Origin: an uncultured Acetatifactor sp.
GTDB lineage: Bacteria > Bacillota > Clostridia > Lachnospirales > Lachnospiraceae
Length of the DNA: 55,340 nt
NCBI GenBank assembly: GCA_910584235.1
Contig: CAJTZD010000017.1
Coordinates: forward strand, 1-55,340
Direction of reading: 5' to 3'
Part shown: positions 42,318-50,633 of the stretch, in pieces
Position numbering within the stretch: the stretch's first letter is position 1
Layout of the letters: every line of letters starts with the position of its first letter
Position numbers and translations under genes: made by a program
Notes under the pieces: generated by a model
What the model was told of the DNA's origin: nothing
The model's input: the letters and a program-made list of their open reading frames with translations, nothing else
Databases searched by the model: none

Positions 42318-43373
42318 ATGCCTAGACAATTCACCAGACTTCATTCCAATATGGCAAAGGGACTGGCCATCCTGTTTCTGTTATGTTATCATCTGTTTGA
42401 AAACGCGGAGACTCTCGTGTCCCTAAAGGTGAATCATGCCCCCTTTTCCCAGGAGAGCTTTCTGCGCTTTTCCGGCTTCGGGAATATCTGTGTGTCCGTA
42501 TTCGTATTCCTGACTGCTTTCGGCATTGCCTCCGGGCTGTTCTCTCAGCGGGAGATCATACCGGAAGCCCTTTTCTGGAAGACTGCCTACGGGCAGGCTG
42601 CAAAGCGTTTCTTCCGGCTGATGCTTCATTTTGTCATTCTCTATCTCAGCGTAAATCTGCTGTGGGGGTACAAATTTGACTACGGGTCTCTCTACGGACC
42701 GGGCATCCAGGGCATATTGCTCATGGCGACCGACGGCCTGGGGCTGTCCATGTTCTTCGGTACTCCTACCCTGAACGCCACCTGGTGGTATATGGAAATC
42801 GCATATCTGTTGATCTTCCTGGTCCCGCTCCTTGTATGGCTGACGGAAAAGCTGGGCTGTCTGGTCCTGCTGCCCGGCTTCTTTCTGCCCTATGCCGTGA
42901 CTGTCCATCCGGACTTAAAACGCTATCTGTTCGTGGCGTTTTTCGGCGTCTGCGCCGCCTGGGGAAAATGGCCGGAAAAACTGCTGAATTTAAAGCTTCA
43001 TCCCATCCTCCGGTGGCTGGCAGGCATAGTCGGCCTGGTGCTGTGTGTCCTGATCCGGCAGAATTTCATGGTGCATGAATACTATCTCCATCTGGCGGAC
43101 GCCCCCATCGCCCTGTTTCTGGTCCTTTTGGCCGCGGGCCTTTTGGGCTCCGTGCCTCTTTTGGGGAAAGTCCTTGCCTTTATTGGCAGGCATTCCATGA
43201 ATATCTATATGGTGCATACTTTCTTCTATCTGATTCTCTGGCGACAGTATATCTATCATTTCGGATATGCGGGGATCACTTTCCTGCTTCTGCTGGCCGT
43301 GAGCTTATTGTATTCGGTGGTTTTGGAGGCTTTGAAGAAAATCACCGGGCTTCAGAAGCTCCTTTCCCGCTGA
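42318..43373 (+). CDS. Membrane acyltransferase, family 3 (OafA-like)
   Basis: A 351-residue polytopic protein with about ten membrane segments and little outside them. RLHSNMAKGLAILFLLCYHLFE at the N-terminus has the His found in the first membrane segment of acyltransferase-3 proteins such as OafA and OatA. FGTPTLNATWWYMEIAYLLIFLVPLL and GRHSMNIYMVHTFF are typical later blocks. These enzymes move acetyl groups to sugars at the outer surface. It has no fused SGNH domain, but a separate SGNH protein is encoded 83 bases downstream and could be its partner. GAGGG is upstream of the ATG. It would be the second O-acylation system in the window, besides the MBOAT pair. Confidence 0.88.
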   Translation: MPRQFTRLHSNMAKGLAILFLLCYHLFENAETLVSLKVNHAPFSQESFLRFSGFGNICVSVFVFLTAFGIASGLFSQREIIPEALFWKTAYGQAAKRFFRLMLHFVILYLSVNLLWGYKFDYGSLYGPGIQGILLMATDGLGLSMFFGTPTLNATWWYMEIAYLLIFLVPLLVWLTEKLGCLVLLPGFFLPYAVTVHPDLKRYLFVAFFGVCAAWGKWPEKLLNLKLHPILRWLAGIVGLVLCVLIRQNFMVHEYYLHLADAPIALFLVLLAAGLLGSVPLLGKVLAFIGRHSMNIYMVHTFFYLILWRQYIYHFGYAGITFLLLLAVSLLYSVVLEALKKITGLQKLLSR

Positions 43374-43456
43374 CAGGAAGAACTGCGGGGGGAATTCGGT
43401 GTGAGAAACTTTGTATAGATGTTCTGTATAAATATTCTGTTTAGAAAGGAATTGTC

Positions 43457-44872
43457 ATGAAAAAAGCAAGTGCCAGACCATTCCCCTTTTGGATCCTACT
43501 CCTGCTGCTTCCCGCGGCGGCAGCCCTCCTTTTCCTGCTGTTCGGAAAGCCGAAAGCCCAGCGGGAAGATTACAGAATAATAGCCTCTCGGACATATGAC
43601 GCTGCCTTTCTCTCCATGTACCCCACCCATAGCTACTCCGAAGAGGATTTTCAGTATTATCTTGGCCTTAACGTCTTTCGGGCATCCTATTGTATTCCCG
43701 GGCTTTCTGTCATGGAAGAGTATCTGGAGAAAATCGCGGCCTCCGGAAACGCGGTCTCTACTGTCTATCTGGGCATCCGGCCGGACAAGACAGAGCTGTC
43801 GGATCTGCATGCCCTGACGGCCAGGTATCCCTCCGTGAACTTTGAGATCATCCTGTCCTATCCGTCCCTGGACTATTGGACCGGTCTGTCGGAGAGGGCC
43901 TATCGCCGGGTACTTTCAGACTATGCCGCTTTCCTGTCCGGGACTTTGGACATTCCCAATGCCCATCTCTTCTTTCTCGGCCACCTGGAATGGCTGGTAG
44001 CCAATCCGGGCTGTTACGAAGACATGTGGACAGTTAATAAGTCCATCGCCAAGACGATTCTGCTGGAAAGCACCATACTGGGCGAGCATTTCGTCACCGG
44101 AGAAAACGCGGATTCCTTTTATGCGGCGCTGGAGGCCCTGACCCGGCAGGCCCGTACCGCGCCGGAGCATTTTCCGGATCTGTCCGACTATAAGTTTATC
44201 TTCTTCGGAGACAGCGTCATCGGCAATTACACGGACAGCGCCTCCATTCCGGGCGTGGTCTTTGGTCTGTCCGGCGCTGCGGTCTACAACTGCGGCTACG
44301 GCGGCAACAGCGCCGCCCGGGGCTCCAAGTTTCCCATTTTTTTGCCGGGCATTGCGGATGCCTTTGTGAGAGGCGATCTGTCTGTCCTGCCCGGACAGGA
44401 GCAGGTCTGTCAGGGGGTTTCTTCCTATTTGCAGGACAATCCCGGGGGCGTTTCCTCCGAGAGCATGGTCTTTGTCATAAACTATGGTCTCAATGATTAT
44501 TTTGACGGACATGCCGTGGATTCCGAAAGCGATCCCCTGGATACCGCCACCTACAGCGGCGCTCTCCGCACTGCGGTGGCTACCCTGCGGACAGCCTTTC
44601 CAAATGCCCGGATCATCCTTTGTACCCCCTCCTACTGCCACTACTATCAGGACGGCACAGATCCCCATGGAGAGGGCGGTTACGTACTGGCGGATTATGT
44701 GGATGCCGTCTTGTCCCTGTCTGAGGAACTCCAAACGGATGTGCTGGATACCTATCACGATTTGGGAGCGGAAGCCGGCAACTGGGAAAAGTACCTCTCC
44801 CCTGATCAGGTTCACCCGAACGCATCCTACCGGTATCTGATCGGAAAAGCTTTGATCCGCCTTATCCCTTAG
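43457..44872 (+). CDS. Signal-anchored SGNH/GDSL hydrolase
   Basis: A 471-residue protein with an N-terminal anchor (about 9-30). Residues 40-240 form a domain without clear motifs. The SGNH domain follows: IFFGDSV with Ser253, NCGYGGNS, NYGLNDYFDG, TPSYCHYY and DQVHPN near the C-terminus with its Asp-x-x-His. All catalytic parts are present, unlike the SGNH-like protein at 27384. It matches the SGNH half of the fusion protein at 35352-37196 block by block, so the two are paralogues. It could deacetylate the glycan or transfer an acetyl group supplied by the acyltransferase before it. AAAGGA is seven bases before the ATG. Its last 11 bases overlap the convergent gene. Confidence 0.87.
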   Translation: MKKASARPFPFWILLLLLPAAAALLFLLFGKPKAQREDYRIIASRTYDAAFLSMYPTHSYSEEDFQYYLGLNVFRASYCIPGLSVMEEYLEKIAASGNAVSTVYLGIRPDKTELSDLHALTARYPSVNFEIILSYPSLDYWTGLSERAYRRVLSDYAAFLSGTLDIPNAHLFFLGHLEWLVANPGCYEDMWTVNKSIAKTILLESTILGEHFVTGENADSFYAALEALTRQARTAPEHFPDLSDYKFIFFGDSVIGNYTDSASIPGVVFGLSGAAVYNCGYGGNSAARGSKFPIFLPGIADAFVRGDLSVLPGQEQVCQGVSSYLQDNPGGVSSESMVFVINYGLNDYFDGHAVDSESDPLDTATYSGALRTAVATLRTAFPNARIILCTPSYCHYYQDGTDPHGEGGYVLADYVDAVLSLSEELQTDVLDTYHDLGAEAGNWEKYLSPDQVHPNASYRYLIGKALIRLIP

Positions 44873-45815
44873 GCGAAAATCCCTCTTCCTCCATATTGAT
44901 CTTCTCCCGGATCACATACTGGGGGGAATTATTCAGGCTGATATAAATCCGCCCGATGTACTCGCCGATCAACCCCAGCATCAGCATGATCATGCCCCCG
45001 AAGAACACCAGCGCCGACATCAGGGAGCTGAAGCCCATGGGCACGGCAGGATTGATCAGCCGCTTGATGACGGTATAGAATCCGTACAGGAAGCCCGCCG
45101 CCGCGCTGATTCCCCCTAAGGCCGTGGCGATTCTCAGAGGTTTTACGGAAAAGGCCGTGAAACCGTTGAACCACAGCGCGAACAGCTTCTTGAACGTATA
45201 GCCGGAAGTTCCCTCTTCTCTCTCCCTGTGGTTCACAGTGACATTAACAATGTTCCTGGTAGCTCTGAGTACCAGCCCGATGATATAGGGATAGGAATTC
45301 TCGTAGCGGATCATATCCTCCACCACAAACCGCTTCACCGCAAAATAGCTGGAAATATAAATCTCTGCCGGCTTGCCCAGCATGGACCGGGTCATCCTCT
45401 CGTTCACCTTACTGCCCAGGTTGCGGAATGCGGAATGCTGCTTGTGGTCATACTTGGCGTAAACGGCGTCATATCCCTCTTCCAGCTTGTCTATGAGTCT
45501 GTCCACCTCATTGGCCGGCGTCTGTCCGTCGTCGTCCAGGCAAACCACATAATCCCCGTCCGAATGTCTGAGGCCTGCCATCAGCGCGGAATGCTGTCCG
45601 AAATTCTTTGCGAAGTCGATTCCCCTGATATTGTCATGTGCCTGACAGAGCTTTCGGATGGTCCCCAGGGTATCGTCGGGAGAGCAGTCGTTCACCAGGA
45701 AGATATCATATTGGTACCGCTCCATTGTCTGCATCTTTTCCTGAATCTCCGCTATCACATGGGGGAGCGTATGCTCCGAGCGATAGCAGGGAATCACAAA
45801 ACTGATTTTCTTCAT
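44862..45815 (-). CDS. Polyprenyl-phosphate glycosyltransferase (GtrB/ArnC-like)
   Basis: A 317-residue family 2 enzyme with the soluble transferase first (ISFVIPCYRSEHTL, VNDCSPDD, NFGQHSALMAGLRHSDGD, VVCLDDDGQTP) and two C-terminal membrane segments (about 230-255 and 265-290), ending with IGEYIGRIYISLNNSPQYVIREK. This signature belongs to enzymes that load glucose, mannose or a 4-amino sugar on undecaprenyl phosphate. It is the last gene of the block beginning at 55160, or a unit of its own, since a 108-base gap separates it from the gene upstream. Its 3' end overlaps the plus-strand SGNH gene by 11 bases. The sugar is unknown; Fuc4N-type donors from WecE are one option. Confidence 0.9.
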   Translation of the reverse strand: MKKISFVIPCYRSEHTLPHVIAEIQEKMQTMERYQYDIFLVNDCSPDDTLGTIRKLCQAHDNIRGIDFAKNFGQHSALMAGLRHSDGDYVVCLDDDGQTPANEVDRLIDKLEEGYDAVYAKYDHKQHSAFRNLGSKVNERMTRSMLGKPAEIYISSYFAVKRFVVEDMIRYENSYPYIIGLVLRATRNIVNVTVNHREREEGTSGYTFKKLFALWFNGFTAFSVKPLRIATALGGISAAAGFLYGFYTVIKRLINPAVPMGFSSLMSALVFFGGMIMLMLGLIGEYIGRIYISLNNSPQYVIREKINMEEEGFSPKG

Positions 45816-45923
45816 TGGTCCCGTTCACTCCTTACTTTTTGCGCTTTTGCGGGATACCGGACTCCCTTAAGAATTTTTCGGCGCCCGGTCCAAACTTTCG
45901 TATCCGGTTCAGGACAGCCCGTC

Positions 45924-47606
45924 TCAGTATCTGCGGTAAAGCACCGCATATTCATTACCTGCGATCTTCTCATATCCTGTCTGCAAACATCTCTCCTCAA
46001 TGGGGCCTCCCGGTACCACACACAGATATCGGCTCCGAAGCGTCTCAAAATGCTCCGTCACGTAGTCCCCGCCACAGCAGCTGATGCCGAAGCCCGCCGG
46101 CAGGGAATACAGATACTGCCATCCCGTATAAACCATGCCCTGGGGCAGTTCGTCCGCCAGCACCCATATGACAGTATTGTCATAATTCGGCACAAAGTCC
46201 CCGGTGACAACCATTTCTTTCTCTACGGCCTCTGAAAAAAGTTCCAGGCGCCGCGCCGTTTCCTCGTTCCAAAAATCCGGCTCATAAGCCTCAAAGCCCG
46301 CCCCATGGTAGAAAAAGAACCAGGCAAACACCACGCCCACAAGAACGGCTTTCTTGAAATACTGTGTCCTCATGCCGGCAATCACCAGAATCCCCACCAC
46401 TAAAAAACCCAGCAGATGCTTGCATCCGTCATGGAAATTGCACATTAACAGCACTGCCCCCAGCATTGCCGCAAAGGACAGGCTCAAATGCGCCTCCAGC
46501 ACCAGCTTACCGGCAAGCTCTCCCGGCTCCTCCCCCTCTGCCTTAAGTCTGCGCCGGGAGCCTAAATCCCTGAGGCTCTGGCATAAAAGCACCAGAAGCG
46601 CCACAATGTAACAGCAGAAAATAGAGCCCGCTGCAAGTCCGCTTTCCATCCCCTGCCGCATATACCTTAAAAATTCCAGGCCGGAATAATAAAGCGTGCC
46701 GAAGAAATTGCGGATTCCCCCTGCCAGCCCTCTCTCGAAAAAGGCCGTCAGCCAATGCATGTCAAAAAGAGGCCTGAAATACTCTGCCGCCAGGAAATGG
46801 CTGATCCAGGCGTAAGCCCCGAACGTAGCCCCAAAGATCACGATGGTTCCCAGAACCGGTTTCCATCGGGCCGCCGCGCTTCGGCAAAATCCTCTCTCCG
46901 CTGCCGGATTTCGACTGGCTCCGCCTGAAATTTCTTTCTTTCCTCCATTTACCCCAAAAATCCAAAAATATGCCGGCAGCAGCAAAAAAAGGAACAGGTA
47001 TGGCCGCATCATGGTCAGCAGCGCCGCCAGCGCGAACATCACCCCCAAGAAAGCTCCGCTTTTTTTCCGCAGAAATCCCGCCGCAGCCCCATAGAAGACA
47101 ATAAGCAGACTAAAGCAGACAGTCTCAGGCATACCGCAGAGCATATACCAGGAAAAGGGCAGAAATAAAAAGAACAGAAAAGCCGTGATGCCAAGCTGTT
47201 TCCAATCCGGCTTTGCCAGCAGCCCAAACAGAAACATTGCCGCTGTCAGCAGAAAAATATTGCACAGAACCGGTGACATCAGATTCCAGCCGAATAAAAG
47301 TCCCCACAGCACCCAGGGAAGCATCAGGAGCGGACTCCATGCCGCAAAAGAAAGCTTCAGGGCGTGGCTTTCGTTGAATCCGAAATATCCCTGAGGATAG
47401 CCGTAGCGCAGAATGGCCTCCACCTGTTTATAATAAATCAGCTCGTCATTGCGCTCAGAGGCAGGCAGATAAATTTCTCCTATCCCCTGTCCCCTGGCCG
47501 CGCAATAGACCAGACAGGCAATGACGGGGAGACATGCCAGAAGCAGTGCTTTCAGGCATGTCCCTCTCTCCCGTTCCCACCATGTCTTCCATCGCTTCTC
47601 TTTCAT
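45924..47606 (-). CDS. Polytopic membrane protein, probable GT-C glycosyltransferase
   Basis: A 560-residue protein with 10-12 membrane segments. The first outer loop has LPASERNDELIYYKQVEAILRYG, with a Asn-Asp-Glu group followed by aromatic residues, the pattern expected of GT-C enzymes. The last ~120 residues form an outer domain (about 440-560: RLELFSEAVEKEMVVTGD, EHFETLRSRYL). It probably transfers a polyprenyl-phosphate sugar to an outer acceptor, and the neighbouring polyprenyl-phosphate glycosyltransferase at 44862 would be the donor maker. The ribosome site is weak (GACGGG). Gaps of about 110 bases on each side hold no clear terminator. The family could also be one of the unnamed membrane proteins common in Clostridia. 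Confidence 0.72.
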   Translation of the reverse strand: MKEKRWKTWWERERGTCLKALLLACLPVIACLVYCAARGQGIGEIYLPASERNDELIYYKQVEAILRYGYPQGYFGFNESHALKLSFAAWSPLLMLPWVLWGLLFGWNLMSPVLCNIFLLTAAMFLFGLLAKPDWKQLGITAFLFFLFLPFSWYMLCGMPETVCFSLLIVFYGAAAGFLRKKSGAFLGVMFALAALLTMMRPYLFLFLLLPAYFWIFGVNGGKKEISGGASRNPAAERGFCRSAAARWKPVLGTIVIFGATFGAYAWISHFLAAEYFRPLFDMHWLTAFFERGLAGGIRNFFGTLYYSGLEFLRYMRQGMESGLAAGSIFCCYIVALLVLLCQSLRDLGSRRRLKAEGEEPGELAGKLVLEAHLSLSFAAMLGAVLLMCNFHDGCKHLLGFLVVGILVIAGMRTQYFKKAVLVGVVFAWFFFYHGAGFEAYEPDFWNEETARRLELFSEAVEKEMVVTGDFVPNYDNTVIWVLADELPQGMVYTGWQYLYSLPAGFGISCCGGDYVTEHFETLRSRYLCVVPGGPIEERCLQTGYEKIAGNEYAVLYRRY

Positions 47607-47719
47607 CCCGTCTTAACCGACCTCCCGTCTCCGCTTTTGCCGCTGTCTGTCTCAGCCCGCCACAGTCCCCCCTGCATCCCCCCTGCCCCGTTTACATGAA
47701 AGTCCGGGGACAAGGGAGC

Positions 47720-48265
47720 TCAAATATCCGGGGAAGCATCCGCCGGATTCAGCGCCGCCATCCAGACAATATCACAGTATTTCCCGTCAATGCGCACATC
47801 ATCCCGCAGACAAGCCTCCCGCAGGAACCCTGCCTTTTCATAGCTTCGGATGGCCCGCCCATTGTCCGAAAGGGCCCGCAGATAAATTCTGTGCAGCCCC
47901 TCTTCCTCAAAGCAGTAGCGCAGCATCAGCTTAGCCGCCGCCGTACCGATTCCCCTGCCTCTGGCATCTTCCTCTCCGATGAAGATGCCGTATTCCGCCT
48001 TATTGTGCTGCCTGTCAATGTCCCGAATATATACGCTTCCCAGGGGCCTGTCCCCAGCCACATCGCAGATGACGGTCTGTATCACCCGGCCTGTCTCTAT
48101 CATATTCCTGATCCAGCTCTCATGCCCTTGTCTGGTGAACAGCTCCTGATAGATGAAATTCTTCCGGACAGCGTCCTGATTGCGCCACGCCACGATTAAG
48201 TCTGTGTCGTCATGGGTGAGCAGGCGCAGATAAATACCTGCCTCTCTGTCTTCATATCGTTTCAT
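47720..48265 (-). CDS. GNAT family N-acetyltransferase, possible amino-sugar acetylase
   Basis: A 181-residue acetyl-CoA enzyme of the RimJ/RimL branch. LRLLTHDDTDLIVAWRN begins the fold, GSVYIRDIDRQHNKAEYGIFIGEEDARGRGIG holds the acetyl-CoA loop (ARGRGIG), and AIRSYEKAGF is the usual C-terminal block. WecD and PseH, which acetylate the amino group made by WecE and PseC, belong to the same superfamily and share this length. Both aminotransferase types are encoded nearby (31662 and 49276), so an amino-sugar substrate is reasonable. A ribosomal protein target is the main alternative. The ATG at 48265 is used; a TTG two codons earlier is closer to GGAGAG. It follows the glycosyltransferase gene by 39 bases. 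Confidence 0.85.
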   Translation of the reverse strand: MKRYEDREAGIYLRLLTHDDTDLIVAWRNQDAVRKNFIYQELFTRQGHESWIRNMIETGRVIQTVICDVAGDRPLGSVYIRDIDRQHNKAEYGIFIGEEDARGRGIGTAAAKLMLRYCFEEEGLHRIYLRALSDNGRAIRSYEKAGFLREACLRDDVRIDGKYCDIVWMAALNPADASPDI

Positions 48266-48304
48266 GTCCAATTCTCTCTCCGTAACTTCCCGGCTCCTCT
48301 TTTC

Positions 48305-49246
48305 TCATTCCCCCAGGCTCTGTCTCTTTTCCCCTCCCACCTTTGCAAGGCGGTACTCGAAATCGCGCTTGTCCTTGGCTGCCAGCACCTCCAGAATCAT
48401 GCCGGCAAAAAAAGACTGAATGCCCGCAAGAACCATAAAACCGCACACAATCAGCGTGGGGAACCGTGGCACCAGCCCTGTGGCCAGATACTCCCTGAGA
48501 ATGGGAATCATAAACAGCATCGCCGCCGCTACCAAAACCAGACATAGCGCCCCGAAAAACCGTGCAGGCCTGTAATTTCGATACAACTGCAGCATCTTCC
48601 GTATGACCCGGAACCCGTCCCTGTACGTGTTCAGCTTAGACACGCTGCCCTCCGGCCGGTCCCTGTATTCCACCACCACATTCTCCACCTGCATATTATA
48701 GTTCACAGCATGAATGGTCATCTCTGTCTCGATCTCAAATCCTTTGGAGAACACGGGAAATGTCTTCACAAACTCGTAGCTGAAAGCCCGGTAGCCTGTC
48801 ATGATGTCCTTGATATCCGTGTGAAACAGGCTGTTGATGCCTGTGCGCATGAGGCTGTTTCCGAAATTATGAAAAGGGCGCTTGTTCTCGGTAAAATAGG
48901 TGGATGAGAGTCTGTCCCCCACCACCATATCCGCCCCCCGGGCAAGCACCCTGTCCGTCATATCCCCGGCACAGTTTAGTGGATAGGTGTCGTCCCCGTC
49001 GATCATCAGATAGCAACGGGCGTCGATTTCCCGAAACATTCTGCGGATCACGTTTCCCTTACCCTGTTTATGCTCATAGCGGACCACCGCCCCCTGGGCT
49101 TTCGCAAGCTCCACTGTCCGGTCTGTGGAATTGTTGTCATAGACATAGACCACTGCCTCCGGCAGGGCCTCTTTCGCCTCTCTCACTACTTTCGCAATGG
49201 TCTGTTCTTCGTTATAACAGGGAATCAATACTGCTATTTTATCCAT
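48305..49246 (-). CDS. Dolichol-phosphate-mannose-synthase-like glycosyltransferase
   Basis: A 313-residue family 2 enzyme. IAVLIPCYNEEQTIAKVV, VYDNNSTDRT and LMIDGDDTYPL mark the catalytic fold, and NSLFHTDIKDIMTGYRAFS is typical of DPM1-like proteins. Two membrane segments (about 230-250 and 260-285) close the protein. It should make a polyprenyl-phosphate sugar, for instance mannose from the GDP-mannose that ManC provides. The ATG at 49246 has GAGGG nine bases upstream; a TTG two codons before is possible. It lies 29 bases after the PseC-like gene and 39 before the GNAT gene. It is the third such enzyme in the window, and the most distant of the three from the GtrB type. Confidence 0.9.
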   Translation of the reverse strand: MDKIAVLIPCYNEEQTIAKVVREAKEALPEAVVYVYDNNSTDRTVELAKAQGAVVRYEHKQGKGNVIRRMFREIDARCYLMIDGDDTYPLNCAGDMTDRVLARGADMVVGDRLSSTYFTENKRPFHNFGNSLMRTGINSLFHTDIKDIMTGYRAFSYEFVKTFPVFSKGFEIETEMTIHAVNYNMQVENVVVEYRDRPEGSVSKLNTYRDGFRVIRKMLQLYRNYRPARFFGALCLVLVAAAMLFMIPILREYLATGLVPRFPTLIVCGFMVLAGIQSFFAGMILEVLAAKDKRDFEYRLAKVGGEKRQSLGE

Positions 49247-49275
49247 CTGCAATTACCCTCTCCAGTAAGCATGCC

Positions 49276-50478
49276 CTATCTGCGGTAATACGAAACGATC
49301 TTCCTCACCGCTCGGATAACGCAGTCCACGTCGCTGTCCGTAAGGCTGTAATACAGCGGGAGGCTCATGGCTTCCTCGTAGTATTTCTCCGCATTGGGGC
49401 AAAGCCCCTTTTCATACCCCAGCTTCTCATAATAGGAATGCCAATAAACCGGCAGATAATGCACCTGAGAACAAATATTTTCCGCTCCCAGGGCGTCAAA
49501 GAACTGTCGCCTGCCGCATGTCAGCCTTTCAGGCTTCAGCCTCAGGATATACAGATGTCTCACCGTATCCGACTCCGGTATCTCCCGCTGCAGGGCAATC
49601 TCCGGCATATGGGAAAAGGCCTCGTCGTATTTTTTCACGATTTCCCTGCGCCTGGCCGCGAACCTGTCCAGCTTTTTGAACTGGCTCAAAAGCAGCGCCG
49701 CCTGAATATCCGTCATCCGATAGTTATAGCCCAGCTCCACCTGCTCATTGTACCACAAAGCGTCCGTGGGATGCACCATCTCTTCCCGGTTCCTTGTAAT
49801 GCCGTGGGCCCGCAGCCGACGCAGCCTGGCCCAGAGCTTTGGGTCGTTGGTGGTGACGGCGCCGCCCTCGCCGGAGGTGATGGTCTTCACCGGGTGAAAG
49901 CTAAAGCAGGTCATGTCCGCAATGCTCCCCACGGCCCGGCCCCCATAGCGGGTGCCGATGGCATGGGCCGCATCCTCGATAAGCCTCAGGCCATGCTTCC
50001 TGCAGATATCCTGCAGGGCCTTATGCTCCACGGCCTGGCCTGTAAAGTCCACCGCCACGATGCCCTTTGTCCGGGGCGTGATGAGACGCTCCACGGATTT
50101 GGGGTCGATATTGTAAGTCTCGGGATCAATGTCCGCGAACACTGGTTTCGCGCCGCAGTACAGAATGCAGTTGGCCGATGCCGCAAAGGTAATGGAGCTG
50201 ACGATGACTTCATCCCCCTCCCCAAAGCCTGCCGCCAGCGCCGCCAAGTGGAGTGCTGCCGTGCCGTTGCTCACCAGCACCGCGTACTTCGCCCCTGTGA
50301 CTTCGCAGAGTTTACGCTCCGCCGCATCAATCATAGGGCCGCATGTCAGGTCCCCGTCCCGCAGGACCTCGGACACCGCCCTGATATCCTCTTCGTCAAT
50401 GTACTGTTTTCCATAGTGAACCGGCGTCTCCCGCACCGGAGTCCCGCCGAATATAGCCAGTTGCTCCACTTTCCGCAT
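49276..50478 (-). CDS. PseC-like nucleotide-sugar 4-aminotransferase
   Basis: A 400-residue PLP enzyme of the DegT/DnrJ/EryC1/StrS family. KQYIDEEDIRAVSEVLRDGDLTCGP, VLVSNGTAALHLAA, PVFADIDPETYNID, LIEDAAHAIG, the PLP lysine in FSFHPVKTITSGEGGAV (Lys198) and LRAHGITRNREEM fit PseC, which aminates UDP-4-keto-6-deoxy-AltNAc on the way to pseudaminic acid. The partner dehydratase PseB and the later enzymes are not in the window, so the real substrate may differ; related enzymes act on other keto sugars, GDP-linked ones among them. The ATG at 50478 has AGGGG almost touching it, so the start is uncertain; a longer frame to 50598 crosses the promoter region. It has only moderate similarity to the WecE gene product. 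Confidence 0.87.
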   Translation of the reverse strand: MRKVEQLAIFGGTPVRETPVHYGKQYIDEEDIRAVSEVLRDGDLTCGPMIDAAERKLCEVTGAKYAVLVSNGTAALHLAALAAGFGEGDEVIVSSITFAASANCILYCGAKPVFADIDPETYNIDPKSVERLITPRTKGIVAVDFTGQAVEHKALQDICRKHGLRLIEDAAHAIGTRYGGRAVGSIADMTCFSFHPVKTITSGEGGAVTTNDPKLWARLRRLRAHGITRNREEMVHPTDALWYNEQVELGYNYRMTDIQAALLLSQFKKLDRFAARRREIVKKYDEAFSHMPEIALQREIPESDTVRHLYILRLKPERLTCGRRQFFDALGAENICSQVHYLPVYWHSYYEKLGYEKGLCPNAEKYYEEAMSLPLYYSLTDSDVDCVIRAVRKIVSYYRR

Positions 50479-50579
50479 CCCCTTTCGGACGGCTGCCCCG
50501 CTCCGATTCCGTCTGCCCGGAACAGCCCCTTTTATCCTGCCTTTTATGCCCGCGGGCGGACTGCCAGGCTTTCCCGCCT

Positions 50580-50620
50580 GCCGTTTCCTGCGCCGCATAA
50601 GGCCATTCTACCATATCATT
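50580..50620 (-). repeat. Single copy of a leader motif shared with the 55.2-kb repeat
   Basis: The plus-strand sequence GCCGTTTCCTGC, then ATAAGG, then CATATCATT matches GCCGTTTCCTGC, ATAAGG, and TATATCATG of the tandem repeat at 55207-55340, with a small insertion. Both copies hold a -10 box reading left. It overlaps the last codon and stop of manC. Confidence 0.4.
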
Positions 50621-50633
50621 CCGAAAAAGGCAA
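50605..50633 (-). promoter_or_regulatory. Promoter for the PseC-like gene, inside the manC 3' end
   Basis: On the minus strand, TTGCCT (50628-50633) and TAGAAT (50605-50610) are 17 bases apart, and TGG precedes the -10 box. The leader to the ATG at 50478 would be about 120 bases. It may let the PseC-like gene and its followers be expressed separately from glf-manC. Confidence 0.5.

Noticed and set aside
43400..43456. Promoter in the gap before the SGNH gene at 43457
   Set aside because: TGTATAGATGTTC/TGTATAAATATTC is a short direct repeat, but no -35/-10 pair with proper spacing is visible.
50479..50598. Longer N-terminus for the PseC-like protein
   Set aside because: The extra 40 residues are basic and low-complexity, cross the shared leader motif, and are absent from the family pattern.
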